A stretch of 39,868 nt of DNA from CAYNDL01 sp964396115 (GTDB lineage: Bacteria > Patescibacteriota > Andersenbacteria > UBA10190 > CAIZMI01). Position 1 is the first letter of the stretch; each line of letters begins with the position of its first letter. The DNA is taken from assembly GCA_964396115.1 (NCBI GenBank), contig CAYNDL010000003.1:1-39868 (forward strand). Reading direction: 5' to 3'. The position numbers and the translations under genes were made by a program. Below the pieces are notes generated by a model that did not search any database, was not told the DNA's origin, and was given only the letters and a program-made list of their open reading frames with translations. This document shows positions 23,674-31,479 of the stretch, in pieces.

Positions 23674-24147
23674 ATGCAAAAAATTACCCCATTCTTGTGG
23701 TTTAAAGATAATGCTGAGCAGGCAGCTGAATTTTACGTTTCGATATTCAAAGGATCACGAATTAAAGAAGTTACGCGTTACGGAAAGGAGGGTGCAACCC
23801 TGTCGGGAGTTACTGAAGGGACCGCAATGACCGTAAACTTCCAAATCGAAGGGCAAGACTTTGTTGCGCTAAATGGCGGTCCTCAGTTCAAATTCACCCC
23901 CGCAGTTTCTTTTGTTGTTAACTGTGATTCTCAAGAGGAGGTCGATTACTACTGGGGAAAATTGTCGGAAGACGGAGAAGAGGGTCAATGCGGCTGGTTA
24001 ACGGATCGGTATGGCGTTTCTTGGCAGGTTATACCGGTAATGCTGCCCAAGATTTTATCAGACCAAGACAAGGAAAAAGCGGGCAGGGCGATGCAAGCAA
24101 TGTTAAAAATGAAAAAAATTTCCATAAGTGACCTTGAAAAAGCGTGA
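23674..24147 (+). CDS. PhnB-like VOC-family protein
   Basis: 157 aa from ATG 23674. QKITPFLWFKDNAEQAAEFY, then VNFQIEGQDFVALNGGPQF and a closing QCGWLTDRYGVSWQVIPVML are diagnostic of the PhnB/'3-demethylubiquinone-9 3-methyltransferase' VOC branch. The branch name reflects old annotation; the reaction is unknown. The in-frame start at 23644 would add a hydrophobic leader not found in the family, so I reject it. Confidence 0.93.
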   Translation: MQKITPFLWFKDNAEQAAEFYVSIFKGSRIKEVTRYGKEGATLSGVTEGTAMTVNFQIEGQDFVALNGGPQFKFTPAVSFVVNCDSQEEVDYYWGKLSEDGEEGQCGWLTDRYGVSWQVIPVMLPKILSDQDKEKAGRAMQAMLKMKKISISDLEKA

Positions 24148-24174
24148 CAAAAACTCCCGCGTTAAACGCGGGAG
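24148..24174 (-). terminator. Terminator of the glycoamylase-like gene
   Basis: CTCCCGCGT and ACGCGGGAG, perfect 9-bp stem with loop TAA. On the minus strand TTTTTG follows. Confidence 0.85.
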
Positions 24175-24179
24175 GCCTG

Positions 24180-25133
24180 CTACTCAGCAGGAAGCGGGTG
24201 TCGCAGAATGACGGCAGCACCCTCGTCTATGCCTATCCTGTCAGAAGATACCCATTTCGAAAATCTGTGGCTCGAATGCACCTTGGGTGAAAGGCGGAGG
24301 CGCTCAAGCTCTCGTGCTGCCCTGGTGTCGAAGGGGCTGATCGCATATAGAGCGAGAGGAGACAAGTTCTCCTTCGGATAAAAACAGTAGCCTTCTGCGG
24401 TATCGGTGGAGGTGATTCCTAAGCAGCCAAATTGCGAAACCTGGTGATCGACAGCGGCCTTAAGGAACGGTTGAAATTCAGCCTGCGGAAGGAAACACAT
24501 CGGAAAGTAGTAGACAAACAGTGGCAGGCTGAAATCATCGTAAACGAATTCGTAGGGGACCTTAAAAAGCCTGTAGATAAGGATTCCCTCGGAATTCTTA
24601 TCCCATTCGCAAGGTAGGAATTGGGGAATATCCTCTTTCCAATTCAATCCGTGCGGAATGCGCTTACCCGAAGAACTGTTGGACGACATCCAGTTGACAT
24701 CAACTCTGCTGATCGCGGATTCCACTTTGACCCGTAATGAAAGATCACCAAGTCGTCTGGACGCCTGCCTGGCACCCCAAAAGTAGATTGCGGTATCGAT
24801 CGTTGATACTTCGCAATTTAATTGTGGAGAGCCTTCCTTGTTAATGAAGTGGTAGAACCAGCCGCGGTTCTTTTTTGGAGTGACTTCTTCCATGAAGTCC
24901 AATGACCTGTTGATGCTTTCTATTGCTACACTTCTGGATATTTCTCCTTTCTGTACTTTGATAGCCAGGACATCAAAGCCAAAGCCGGTCGCCGCAACGC
25001 TGAAAATATCAGGTGTGGTAGCTCGGTCTTGGACAAGTCCAACCTCGTTACGGTAAGTAACAAAGTAGTCGCTAAGGTAAGTCTCAATATCTGGGTGTGA
25101 ACCGACGACCAAAACCATAATCATAGACAACAT
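24180..25133 (-). CDS. Compact glycoamylase-like protein (PF10091-type), GC3-rich class
   Basis: 317 aa from ATG 25133, with AAGGAGG just upstream. FSVAATGFGFDVLAIKVQKG, then GWFYHFINKEGSPQLNCEVS with STIDTAIYFWGARQA, and VDVNWM match the alpha/alpha-toroid 'glycoamylase' family (GH144 and the C-terminal part of cyclic beta-1,2-glucan synthases). The later block GCLGITSTDTAEGYCFYPK and LSPLALYAISPFDT fits the family's WGLTASD...GY...APTAALGSLPFTP stretch. Family members cut or recognise beta-glucans. Here the protein is short and the GC3 is high. A short hydrophobic N-terminus (MLSMIMVLVVGS) could be a signal or start inside the fold. It follows the decarboxylase gene on the same strand but has its own terminator. 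Confidence 0.65.
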   Translation of the reverse strand: MLSMIMVLVVGSHPDIETYLSDYFVTYRNEVGLVQDRATTPDIFSVAATGFGFDVLAIKVQKGEISRSVAIESINRSLDFMEEVTPKKNRGWFYHFINKEGSPQLNCEVSTIDTAIYFWGARQASRRLGDLSLRVKVESAISRVDVNWMSSNSSSGKRIPHGLNWKEDIPQFLPCEWDKNSEGILIYRLFKVPYEFVYDDFSLPLFVYYFPMCFLPQAEFQPFLKAAVDHQVSQFGCLGITSTDTAEGYCFYPKENLSPLALYAISPFDTRAARELERLRLSPKVHSSHRFSKWVSSDRIGIDEGAAVILRHPLPAE

Positions 25134-25232
25134 CACGTCCTCCTTCCCCAAAGGGTGACGAGTTGTGAATGTGCTAGGTTTTTCTGTCAGTGGTTGTGCG
25201 ACGCTGTTTACACCATTAATGGTAGTACCACG

Positions 25233-26435
25233 TCAGGCACGGTCAACTATTTTATTGATGTGGATGATCTTTGCACGGGGCATACCATTGAATTCGGTGG
25301 CCGAGGCAATGGAGTAAGCACCAATATTAGGAGTGCAAATAAAATCATCTTCTTTCAGTATCGGCAACCGTGCCGGCAAGAGTTGGGGCAAATATGGGTT
25401 TCCGCCCGCCACAGCATCAATTCCGTCGCAAGTCGGCCCAAAAACAAGCGACGGTTTCGTGCGTCCTTTTTTCGGGGAGAAAAATGAAGGTACGAAGTGG
25501 TCATACATGGCACCCGAGTATGTTCCATACATTCCGTCCTCGATGTGGTAACTCGGGATCGTTCTTCCTTCATGCTTTGCTAGGATTACTCTGCTAATAA
25601 GCGTTGCCGATTCTGCCACAACAAACCGTCCGGGTTCGGCGAGGATGTCTGTGGAGTCTTTCGGGAAAAGTCTGCCAATCTCTTTATTAATTGATTTTGC
25701 CAGTGAAGGGAATGTGATTTTTTCCTGAGAGTACTTAACTGGAAAGCCGCCTCCTATGTCGATCAAACTGATTGGATATCCTTTAGTTACTTTCTCACCG
25801 ATCTCGTAGCCGTCCTTCTTTGCTGCTCGTAATATCTGGGCGCAGGTTCGTAGTGCTTTTGTGTAGCTTTCTGGGTTTAAACATTGACTACCAACATGGA
25901 AGCTTAACCCTTCGATTCCGACGCCCATTTTTATTGTTTTTGCGATGAGGCCTAAGGCATCCTTGGGATCAACCCCAAATTTATTTGATAACTGTACAGT
26001 TGAACCCTGGTTGGAAACTTTAAGACGAAGCAATACGCCTGCATTGGGGCAGTGTTTCTTAATCTTGTCTATCTCTTCGGGACAATCATATGTGACCAGT
26101 GGTTTATAGAGATCCAATTCCCGTAATGATGAAGCTGGTTTGACCGGGTTGGCATAAATGATTTTGTCCCATACGTACTTTTGCGTTTCGCTCAAAGGCA
26201 AATGCTTTCTCACAACATCAATCACCAATTTAAACTCTTGGATCGAAGCGACATCAAAACCAGTCCCCATATTAAATAACGTATCTATTATTTCCCGTTC
26301 AGAATTTGCTTTGACAGCATAATATATTTTTATGCCTGGCAAATGTTTTCTAAACTCTTTTATTTTTTTTCTTATTACATCATGATCGATGATGATCGCC
26401 GGGGTGGTTTGTTCCTTGGAAATTTTTAGTTTCAT
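25233..26435 (-). CDS. Ornithine/lysine decarboxylase, PLP fold type III (group IV)
   Basis: 400 aa. Lys42 in IYYAVKANSE should bind PLP. HVGSQC, the glycine loop LIDIGGGFPV, DILAEPGRFVV, and GPTCDGIDA with the catalytic Cys of the second chain complete the active site. The GPTCDGxD form is that of ornithine and lysine decarboxylases, not diaminopimelate decarboxylase. Product would be putrescine or cadaverine. Start at 26435; an in-frame start at 26495 adds an unlikely hydrophobic leader and overlaps the divergent gene. TATACT lies upstream. Confidence 0.93.
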   Translation of the reverse strand: MKLKISKEQTTPAIIIDHDVIRKKIKEFRKHLPGIKIYYAVKANSEREIIDTLFNMGTGFDVASIQEFKLVIDVVRKHLPLSETQKYVWDKIIYANPVKPASSLRELDLYKPLVTYDCPEEIDKIKKHCPNAGVLLRLKVSNQGSTVQLSNKFGVDPKDALGLIAKTIKMGVGIEGLSFHVGSQCLNPESYTKALRTCAQILRAAKKDGYEIGEKVTKGYPISLIDIGGGFPVKYSQEKITFPSLAKSINKEIGRLFPKDSTDILAEPGRFVVAESATLISRVILAKHEGRTIPSYHIEDGMYGTYSGAMYDHFVPSFFSPKKGRTKPSLVFGPTCDGIDAVAGGNPYLPQLLPARLPILKEDDFICTPNIGAYSIASATEFNGMPRAKIIHINKIVDRA

Positions 26436-26487
26436 TTTTTTAATAATTTTGAGTATACAGCAAACGGGAAAAAAAATTGCAACCCAA

Positions 26488-26496
26488 TGGTACAAT
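26488..26496 (+). promoter_or_regulatory. Extended -10 promoter, leaderless GTG start
   Basis: TGG-TACAAT, then 6 nt and GTG at 26503. Confidence 0.6.
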
Positions 26497-26502
26497 TACC
26501 GC

Positions 26503-27057
26503 GTGAACAAGAACAGAATATTCAAGTCAGTCGTAATAACTTCAGCTCTGTTTATATCTATTCTGCTCGGACTTTATTCTTATGTAGAGAACTATAAAGC
26601 AATGGCCCAAAAATTTTTTTTAACGGCTCAATTTAAACCAGGCAAAAGCAATTGGAGAACATGGACTACAAAAATCGATGATTCAGGAGAAGTTTCCTAC
26701 GTATCATCGGATTTTGATAAAAGATTTGACGTCTCTCGCGAGGATCTTCATCGTCTGCTTAGCGCTGTCGAAGATAATAATTTTTTTGCTTTAGATGACC
26801 GCTATGAACCAGCTGACAGTTATAAGGATTTTGATGAACTTTCCGTGGCTATCACTTTGGATAATAACGAGAAAAAGGTCAGTGTTTATGGGGATGAATT
26901 CCTGCTTTTGTCGGATGACGTTTCAAGAGATAAGAAACAAGAGATATTGAGATTCAATTGTATATTAAACGCAGTCCTGAAAATTGCGCCTTCTGAAAAT
27001 GTGGGCCAAACAATATATCCTTGTGAAATCAGCGGTTCTTCTTCTGTTGGCCGCTAG
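26503..27057 (+). CDS. Membrane-anchored protein, DUF6438-like domain
   Basis: 184 aa from GTG 26503. One N-terminal helix (SVVITSALFISILLGLYS, about 8-25) is followed by an outer domain. WTTKIDDSGEVSYVS, DLHRLLSAVEDNNFFALDDR and ELSVAITLDNNEKKVSVYGD resemble DUF6438-type domains (strand, helix ending in 'F..L', strand pair with a charged turn). Function unknown. The longer reading from 26389 overlaps the decarboxylase promoter and start; the leaderless GTG is preferred. Confidence 0.6.
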   Translation: MNKNRIFKSVVITSALFISILLGLYSYVENYKAMAQKFFLTAQFKPGKSNWRTWTTKIDDSGEVSYVSSDFDKRFDVSREDLHRLLSAVEDNNFFALDDRYEPADSYKDFDELSVAITLDNNEKKVSVYGDEFLLLSDDVSRDKKQEILRFNCILNAVLKIAPSENVGQTIYPCEISGSSSVGR

Positions 27058-27076
27058 TAAAAGGAGATATCGCAAT

Positions 27077-27100
27077 TTAAAAACCCCTCAGGGAGGGGTT
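27077..27100 (-). terminator. Rho-independent terminator, probably two-way
   Basis: AACCCCTC and GAGGGGTT, 8-bp stem, 3-nt loop. TTTTTAAATT follows on the minus strand, downstream of the 27111 gene. Confidence 0.85.
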
Positions 27101-27110
27101 CGAAAGGGTC

Positions 27111-27467
27111 CTAATTGACCGACGGCTGCGGGACAGTCTTGCGTCGGCGAACGGTGGTTGTGGGCAGTCGCAGGTATGCGTCGTCCGCGCTTTCCAGTGC
27201 TGACAAGGCATTGGAATGGACGAGATAGACGACCTTGCCACCTTTTCCATTGTGGAAGTACTCGGCATGGAATTCAACGCCGCTCACTTCGCCGATGGTC
27301 ACATTGTTGAACTGAGATTCAATGGTCACCATCAAATCGCAGTTCTTACATCCGATCTTCACCTGGCGCAATTTCTCTTTCGCGAGTATTCGGGCGCCAG
27401 ATACCAACGTGAGAGCCACCGATGAAGAAATGTGGCTGCCCACGAAATCAACACAGAAGTAGCGCAT
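27111..27467 (-). CDS. Soluble protein of unknown function (GC3-rich class)
   Basis: 118 aa from ATG 27467, with CAGGAGA before it. Reads MRYFCVDFVGSHISSSVALT at the start, a VKIGCKNCDLMVTIESQFNN middle with a CxxC, and a basic end TTVRRRKTVPQP. It has a beta-rich profile and no family I know. It stands alone between a near-consensus promoter and a strong terminator, with codon use unlike the neighbouring genes. Confidence 0.6.
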   Translation of the reverse strand: MRYFCVDFVGSHISSSVALTLVSGARILAKEKLRQVKIGCKNCDLMVTIESQFNNVTIGEVSGVEFHAEYFHNGKGGKVVYLVHSNALSALESADDAYLRLPTTTVRRRKTVPQPSVN

Positions 27468-27503
27468 CGCTGAATCTCCTGGGACAAAGGACAACGATGG
27501 CGT

Positions 27504-27532
27504 ATTTTATTATTTTTAGGGTCAAGTGTCAA
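27504..27532 (-). promoter_or_regulatory. Near-consensus promoter of the 27467 gene
   Basis: On the minus strand: TTGACA, 17-bp spacer, TAAAAT. Leader about 30 nt with an SD. Confidence 0.85.
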
Positions 27533-27546
27533 TACGCGCTAAACAA

Positions 27547-28035
27547 TCAAAAAGACTTCAGTAAAAATCCAGCGGCGATACCTAGTATTGTTGCCAATCC
27601 GCCGATAGCAAGGACCTCAAGGCCACTTTTTATTGGAGAAATATTTACGAGTTTACCCTTGGTAAAACCAAGAATGAAGAGGGCAAGGAAAGCGGATGCA
27701 ACTCCAACATATATGGAGAATGGGGCAGGCAAGAACAGGATGGGAATCAGTGGAACGCTTCCCGCGACAAAATAACTAAAAAACATTAAAACCGCGCCAT
27801 AGAACAAACTATCCGAGTGGTTCTTGTCCATTTGGTGTACTGTACGTTCGCTAAGGTACTGGCCCGCTCCCATGGATAAGGCCTCGACGATAATTGTGAC
27901 TGTTGCCGCGAGTACAATGGTTTTCTGGTCACCTATTCCAGCACTGACACCTGCGATTACACCAGTCGATGAAACAAGACTGTCCTCAAAACCAAATATA
28001 ATACTTCGTACGTAATCTTGGTTTATTTTTCTCAT
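27547..28035 (-). CDS. VIT1/CCC1-family transporter
   Basis: 162 aa, five helices. SIIFGFEDSLVSSTGVIAGV and EALSMGAGQYLSERTVHQMD are the hallmarks of the VIT family (first-helix Asp/Glu and the GAGQYLS motif). The family moves Fe2+ or Mn2+ out of the cytoplasm. It is shorter than plant VIT1: the cytoplasmic metal-binding helices between TM2 and TM3 are mostly missing, as in other short bacterial members. Leaderless start predicted. Confidence 0.92.
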   Translation of the reverse strand: MRKINQDYVRSIIFGFEDSLVSSTGVIAGVSAGIGDQKTIVLAATVTIIVEALSMGAGQYLSERTVHQMDKNHSDSLFYGAVLMFFSYFVAGSVPLIPILFLPAPFSIYVGVASAFLALFILGFTKGKLVNISPIKSGLEVLAIGGLATILGIAAGFLLKSF

Positions 28036-28041
28036 ATAAAT

Positions 28042-28050
28042 ATATTATCA
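28042..28050 (-). promoter_or_regulatory. Extended -10 promoter, leaderless start
   Basis: On the minus strand: TGA-TAATAT, then 6 nt and the ATG at 28035. Confidence 0.6.
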
Positions 28051-28108
28051 AAAGGGCGGGCAAATATACATCACTGTTTTTATCTTGTGGTTGTCGTATT
28101 TTCTTTGC

Positions 28109-28855
28109 ATGGCGATATTTATTGGCACGTCGGGTTGGCTATACAAGGACTGGGACAAAGAATTTTACCCACAAGAAGTCGGGTCATCTTCGGAAAAACG
28201 CCTAATTTTCCTTTCCTCAGTTTTTCCCTCGGTTGAGATAAATAATACTTTCTACAACCTGCCATCCCGGGCGACATTTAAAAAATGGCATTCTTTGGTT
28301 CCTAATAATTTTGTTTTTTCCGTTAAATTGAGCCGTTATATTACGCATATCAAAAGAATAGAACACGTAAAGATGTCGCTCCGTAAGTTCCTTGATTTCA
28401 GTGCTGTCTTGGAAGATAAACTCGGTCCCATTTTGGTGCAGTTTCCGTCGTGGTTCAGAAGAACGGAGGAACGGGAAAAACGAATGAAAAAATTTCTATC
28501 CGATGTTGTAGAAATTTCAGGTGGCAAACAAAGAATCGCACTAGAGCTGCGACATGATAGTTGGTTTAACGAAGAAATATATGAAATGGCAGGGCATGAC
28601 AATACTTCACTGGTTTTCTCCCGTTCAAAAGCGTTTCCTTCACCTGAAGTGGTAACAGCAAATTTTATTTATTTGAGGATGCATGGTTCGGAGCTGTATC
28701 GTTCAAATTACACGAAAAAAGAGCTCAAGAAGGAGGCAGAGAATATAAAGGAGTGGGCAAAGAAAAGGCTAGATGTTTATGTTTACTTCAATAACGATGT
28801 CGGTGGACATGCTGCGCATAACGCTAAGCAATTAAATGATCTAGTTAGAGGATAG
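28109..28855 (+). CDS. DUF72 family TIM-barrel protein
   Basis: 248 aa. MAIFIGTSGWLYKDWDKEFY, VEINNTFYNLPSRATFKKWH and FVFSVKLSRYITHIKRI are the opening of DUF72 (YecE-like). Later ILVQFPSWFRRT and NFIYLRMHGS, then VYVYFNNDVGGHAAHNAKQL complete the family. The reaction is unknown; the conserved pocket suggests an enzyme. TATTTT lies 6 nt before ATG 28109. The in-frame start at 28085 adds residues not seen in the family. Confidence 0.95.
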   Translation: MAIFIGTSGWLYKDWDKEFYPQEVGSSSEKRLIFLSSVFPSVEINNTFYNLPSRATFKKWHSLVPNNFVFSVKLSRYITHIKRIEHVKMSLRKFLDFSAVLEDKLGPILVQFPSWFRRTEEREKRMKKFLSDVVEISGGKQRIALELRHDSWFNEEIYEMAGHDNTSLVFSRSKAFPSPEVVTANFIYLRMHGSELYRSNYTKKELKKEAENIKEWAKKRLDVYVYFNNDVGGHAAHNAKQLNDLVRG

Positions 28856-28862
28856 CGAAGAA

Positions 28863-28871
28863 TGATACATT
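28863..28871 (+). promoter_or_regulatory. Extended -10 promoter, leaderless start
   Basis: TGA-TACATT, then 6 nt and the ATG at 28878. Confidence 0.55.
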
Positions 28872-28877
28872 CAAGGC

Positions 28878-29357
28878 ATGAAAAAATACCTTGTTATATG
28901 TGACTCTACATACGGGAACACACAAAAAGTTGGCGAAGCGATTGCGAAGGAGCTCTCTGCTGTCGGGGAAACCAGGATTCGAAAGCCCGACCAGCTGCAG
29001 GACGGCGATCTCTCAGGGATTTCTGGACTAGTTGTGGGGTCTCCCACGCAAGGAGGCCGACCTACTCCGGGAATTATTTCTGCCTTAGCTCGAATTGGTA
29101 ATAAAGACCTTGAAGGAGTTTGGGTGGCAGCCTTCGATACCCGTTTTTTGGAAAAGGAACAAAATTTCGCTCTCCGAATCCTTATGAAAACTATCGGTTA
29201 TGCCGCTCCGCGCATAATGAAGACGCTGGAAGAGAAAGGGGCGATAAAAGCATGCGAACCGCAGGGGTTCATCGTTGTTAATAAAGAAGGGCCACTTCAT
29301 GAGGGAGAATTAGAAAGAGCTGCGAAATGGGTTACTTGTTTGGTTAAGGACTCGTGA
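28878..29357 (+). CDS. Flavodoxin-family protein
   Basis: 159 aa. KKYLVICDSTYGNTQKVGEA is the FMN phosphate loop (family: T/S-x-T/S-G-N-T). GLVVGSPTQGGRPTPGI and WVAAFDTRF are the loops around the isoalloxazine ring. It should carry electrons with FMN or act as a small quinone/flavin reductase. Its last codons overlap the GTG of the Pif1-like helicase by 4 bp, so the two are translated together, a pairing without an obvious functional link. Confidence 0.92.
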   Translation: MKKYLVICDSTYGNTQKVGEAIAKELSAVGETRIRKPDQLQDGDLSGISGLVVGSPTQGGRPTPGIISALARIGNKDLEGVWVAAFDTRFLEKEQNFALRILMKTIGYAAPRIMKTLEEKGAIKACEPQGFIVVNKEGPLHEGELERAAKWVTCLVKDS

Positions 29358-30889
29358 AGCAAAAAGAAGCGTTGGACATTCTTAAGACTGGAGCATCCGT
29401 TTTTCTTACAGGAGAACCGGGAAGTGGGAAGTCGCACATAATAAGGGAATACATTAATTACCTTAAGGAACATAAAATAGAATGTGCCGTTACGGCTTCG
29501 ACTGGAATAGCAGCAACCCATATCGGAGGAACAACGATACATTCCTGGAGCGGAGTGGGCATAAGAAAATGGTTGTCCGATTATGATCTCGATCGGATCG
29601 CGACTAATCCCAGAACAGTTAAAAGAATCCGGGCAACGAAGGTTTTAATAGTCGATGAAATTTCGATGTTGGATAGCAATGTTTTGGATTGTGTTGAAAG
29701 AGTCTGTCGGGAAATAAAGCAAAACGAAGAGCCGTTCGGCGGGATACAAGTTGTGTTAGTTGGAGATTTTTTTCAATTGCCTCCGATATCAAAGGAAGAA
29801 GATGAAGGTCAGTTTGCTTTTAATGCAAACGCTTGGAGTGCTTCCCGGTTCTTTGTTTGTTATTTGACGGAACAGTTCCGTCAGGAGGATCAAGAGTTTA
29901 TTGCTGTTTTGTCGGCGATGCGCAGGAACGCGATAACGCCTGATCACACCGCATCACTAGATACTCGCTGTCTCTGTTCGCCTGAAAACGATTCGTCCAT
30001 TACCCGGCTCTTCTCTAAAAATGTTGACGTCGATCGTCTGAATGAGGAAGAACTTAACAAGATCCACGGGACACCAAAGAAATACCACATGCAATCCTCT
30101 GGCCGTCCTTTCTTAATTGAACAACTTAAGAAAAACTGTCTGTCTCCGGAAACTTTGGTGTTGAAGAAGGGAGCGGTTGTGATGTTCACAAAAAATAGCC
30201 CCAAGGGTGATTTTGTGAATGGGACAATCGGCAGGGTGGTGGATTTCAACTTATATAACAATAATCCAATCATCAAAACCCTTGGTGGAAAAATAATCGA
30301 GACTGAGCCGATGGATTGGACGATTGAAGAAAATAATAGAGTGCTTGCCCGTATCTTCCAGATGCCATTACGCCTTGCCTGGGCGTTGACGGTCCATAAA
30401 AGCCAAGGCATGTCTCTGGATGCGGCATACATTGATTTAAGAGATGCTTTTGTTGAGGGTCAGGGGTATGTTGCGCTATCCCGAGTACGTTCTCTAAAAG
30501 GATTGTATTTAGCTGGTTATAATCCGCTCGCCTTGCAGGTTCATCCTGAAATACTGGAAAAGGATGAGTTCTTTAGGTCGAAATCGGACGATATAAGAGA
30601 TGCTTTCCGCACTATACCCGAGAACGAACTTGCAAAGATGCATAAAAACTTCGTGCTTGCATTTGGGGGTGTGTGGCCCGACGCCAATGATTCGAAGAAA
30701 AAAAACCACAATAAAAATGTTTCCAGAAGACAGAGAAGTAGTAAAATTCAGGGGTGGGAAGAGAAAGATGATGAATCTTTACTTGAGCATTATGGTAAAG
30801 GCGAATCGATTGAAGACATCGCAAGGCTGCTGAAAAGGAAACCGGCAGTCGTCCGTGCTCGGATAAAAAAGATAGGCTTGGATATTTGA
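29354..30889 (+). CDS. Pif1-like SF1B DNA helicase with C-terminal helical DNA-binding module
   Basis: 511 aa from GTG 29354. Walker A FLTGEPGSGKSH, then TASTGIAATHIGGTTIHSWS, Walker B KVLIVDEISMLD, motif III QVVLVGDFFQLPP, and the C-terminal ALTVHKSQGMSLDAAY and GYVALSRVRSLKGLYLAGY. These define a Pif1/RecD2-type 5'-3' helicase. After about residue 440 there is a Lys/Asn linker and a small domain (WEEKDDESLLEHYGKGESIE, then DIARLLKRKPAVVRARIKKI) that looks like a Myb/SANT or HTH fold. The enzyme probably clears G-quadruplexes, R-loops or stalled forks. Translation is coupled to the flavodoxin gene. Confidence 0.95.
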   Translation: MKQKEALDILKTGASVFLTGEPGSGKSHIIREYINYLKEHKIECAVTASTGIAATHIGGTTIHSWSGVGIRKWLSDYDLDRIATNPRTVKRIRATKVLIVDEISMLDSNVLDCVERVCREIKQNEEPFGGIQVVLVGDFFQLPPISKEEDEGQFAFNANAWSASRFFVCYLTEQFRQEDQEFIAVLSAMRRNAITPDHTASLDTRCLCSPENDSSITRLFSKNVDVDRLNEEELNKIHGTPKKYHMQSSGRPFLIEQLKKNCLSPETLVLKKGAVVMFTKNSPKGDFVNGTIGRVVDFNLYNNNPIIKTLGGKIIETEPMDWTIEENNRVLARIFQMPLRLAWALTVHKSQGMSLDAAYIDLRDAFVEGQGYVALSRVRSLKGLYLAGYNPLALQVHPEILEKDEFFRSKSDDIRDAFRTIPENELAKMHKNFVLAFGGVWPDANDSKKKNHNKNVSRRQRSSKIQGWEEKDDESLLEHYGKGESIEDIARLLKRKPAVVRARIKKIGLDI

Positions 30890-30904
30890 GCCCTTCTGTC
30901 TCTT

Positions 30905-30913
30905 TGATATAAT
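30905..30913 (+). promoter_or_regulatory. Extended -10 promoter, leaderless start
   Basis: TGA-TATAAT, a consensus extended -10, then 7 nt and the ATG at 30921. Confidence 0.7.
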
Positions 30914-30920
30914 TTATTAT

Positions 30921-31463
30921 ATGTTCAAATACCTAGTTGTTCTGGCTGCTGTCGGGTTTATTCTTCCTTTGGAAGTTTATGCCCACAAGTCCGGATGCCA
31001 TAATTTGCACACTTGTCCATCTGATACAGGAAGTTACGTTTGCGGCGACTTGGGTTACTCATGTGACGGATCAACTAGTGTAAAGAAAATTGTTGGTACG
31101 GTGGCAGTACCGCTTACGGTGGAGAAAGTTTTTATGGACAATTTTGGACGGAGGCCGAACGACACTGAGAGTGGGTATTGGAAAACCCGTTTCCGAGCCG
31201 ACAAGAATAGTGTTTTTAAACTACGCAAGGCGATGGCGTGGCATAAAGCTAACGGGTCGACAGGCATGCCCGTATTGTCACTAGAAAAATTGGGTTCTTC
31301 GTCGCTCGGGAAAAGGGTGAATGCAATCTTCCGCGCCGTGTATGCCAGGAATCCTTCGGTGAGCGAGAATAAATACTGGGTATCGAGACTTCAAGAAAAG
31401 ACGACAGAAAAAGCACTACGGGGAGCAATGGAGTTCCATAAAATAAAAAACATCCCGCATTAA
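30921..31463 (+). CDS. Secreted protein with Cys-rich head and DUF4214-like tail
   Basis: 180 aa. Signal peptide MFKYLVVLAAVGFILPLEVY ending at AHA-like KSG. Then a Cys/His module, CHNLHTCPSDTGSYVCGDLG with a fourth Cys in YSCDG, which recurs in exported proteins of related bacteria and may bind metal or form disulfides. The C-terminal part has two related units, VFMDNFGRRPNDTESGYWKT and AIFRAVYARNPSVSENKYW, of the DUF4214 type (helical; family pattern Y...L.R.PD..G...W). Function unknown; probably exposed on the surface. Confidence 0.7.
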   Translation: MFKYLVVLAAVGFILPLEVYAHKSGCHNLHTCPSDTGSYVCGDLGYSCDGSTSVKKIVGTVAVPLTVEKVFMDNFGRRPNDTESGYWKTRFRADKNSVFKLRKAMAWHKANGSTGMPVLSLEKLGSSSLGKRVNAIFRAVYARNPSVSENKYWVSRLQEKTTEKALRGAMEFHKIKNIPH

Positions 31464-31477
31464 GGGATGTTTTTTTG
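31450..31477. terminator. Terminator overlapping the stop codon
   Basis: ACATCCC and GGGATGT stem (7 bp, 7-nt loop holding the TAA at 31461-31463), then TTTTTTT. A-runs on the other side let it serve the converging DUF302-glutaredoxin gene as well. Confidence 0.85.
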
Positions 31478-31479
31478 AG

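Noticed and set aside
24029..24220. Open frame over the terminator at 24148-24174
   Set aside because: It spans a strong hairpin terminator and is a shadow of the PhnB-like gene.
26389..26502. Longer N-terminus for the 26503 gene
   Set aside because: It would cross the start region of the divergent decarboxylase gene; an extended -10 lies 6 nt before GTG 26503.
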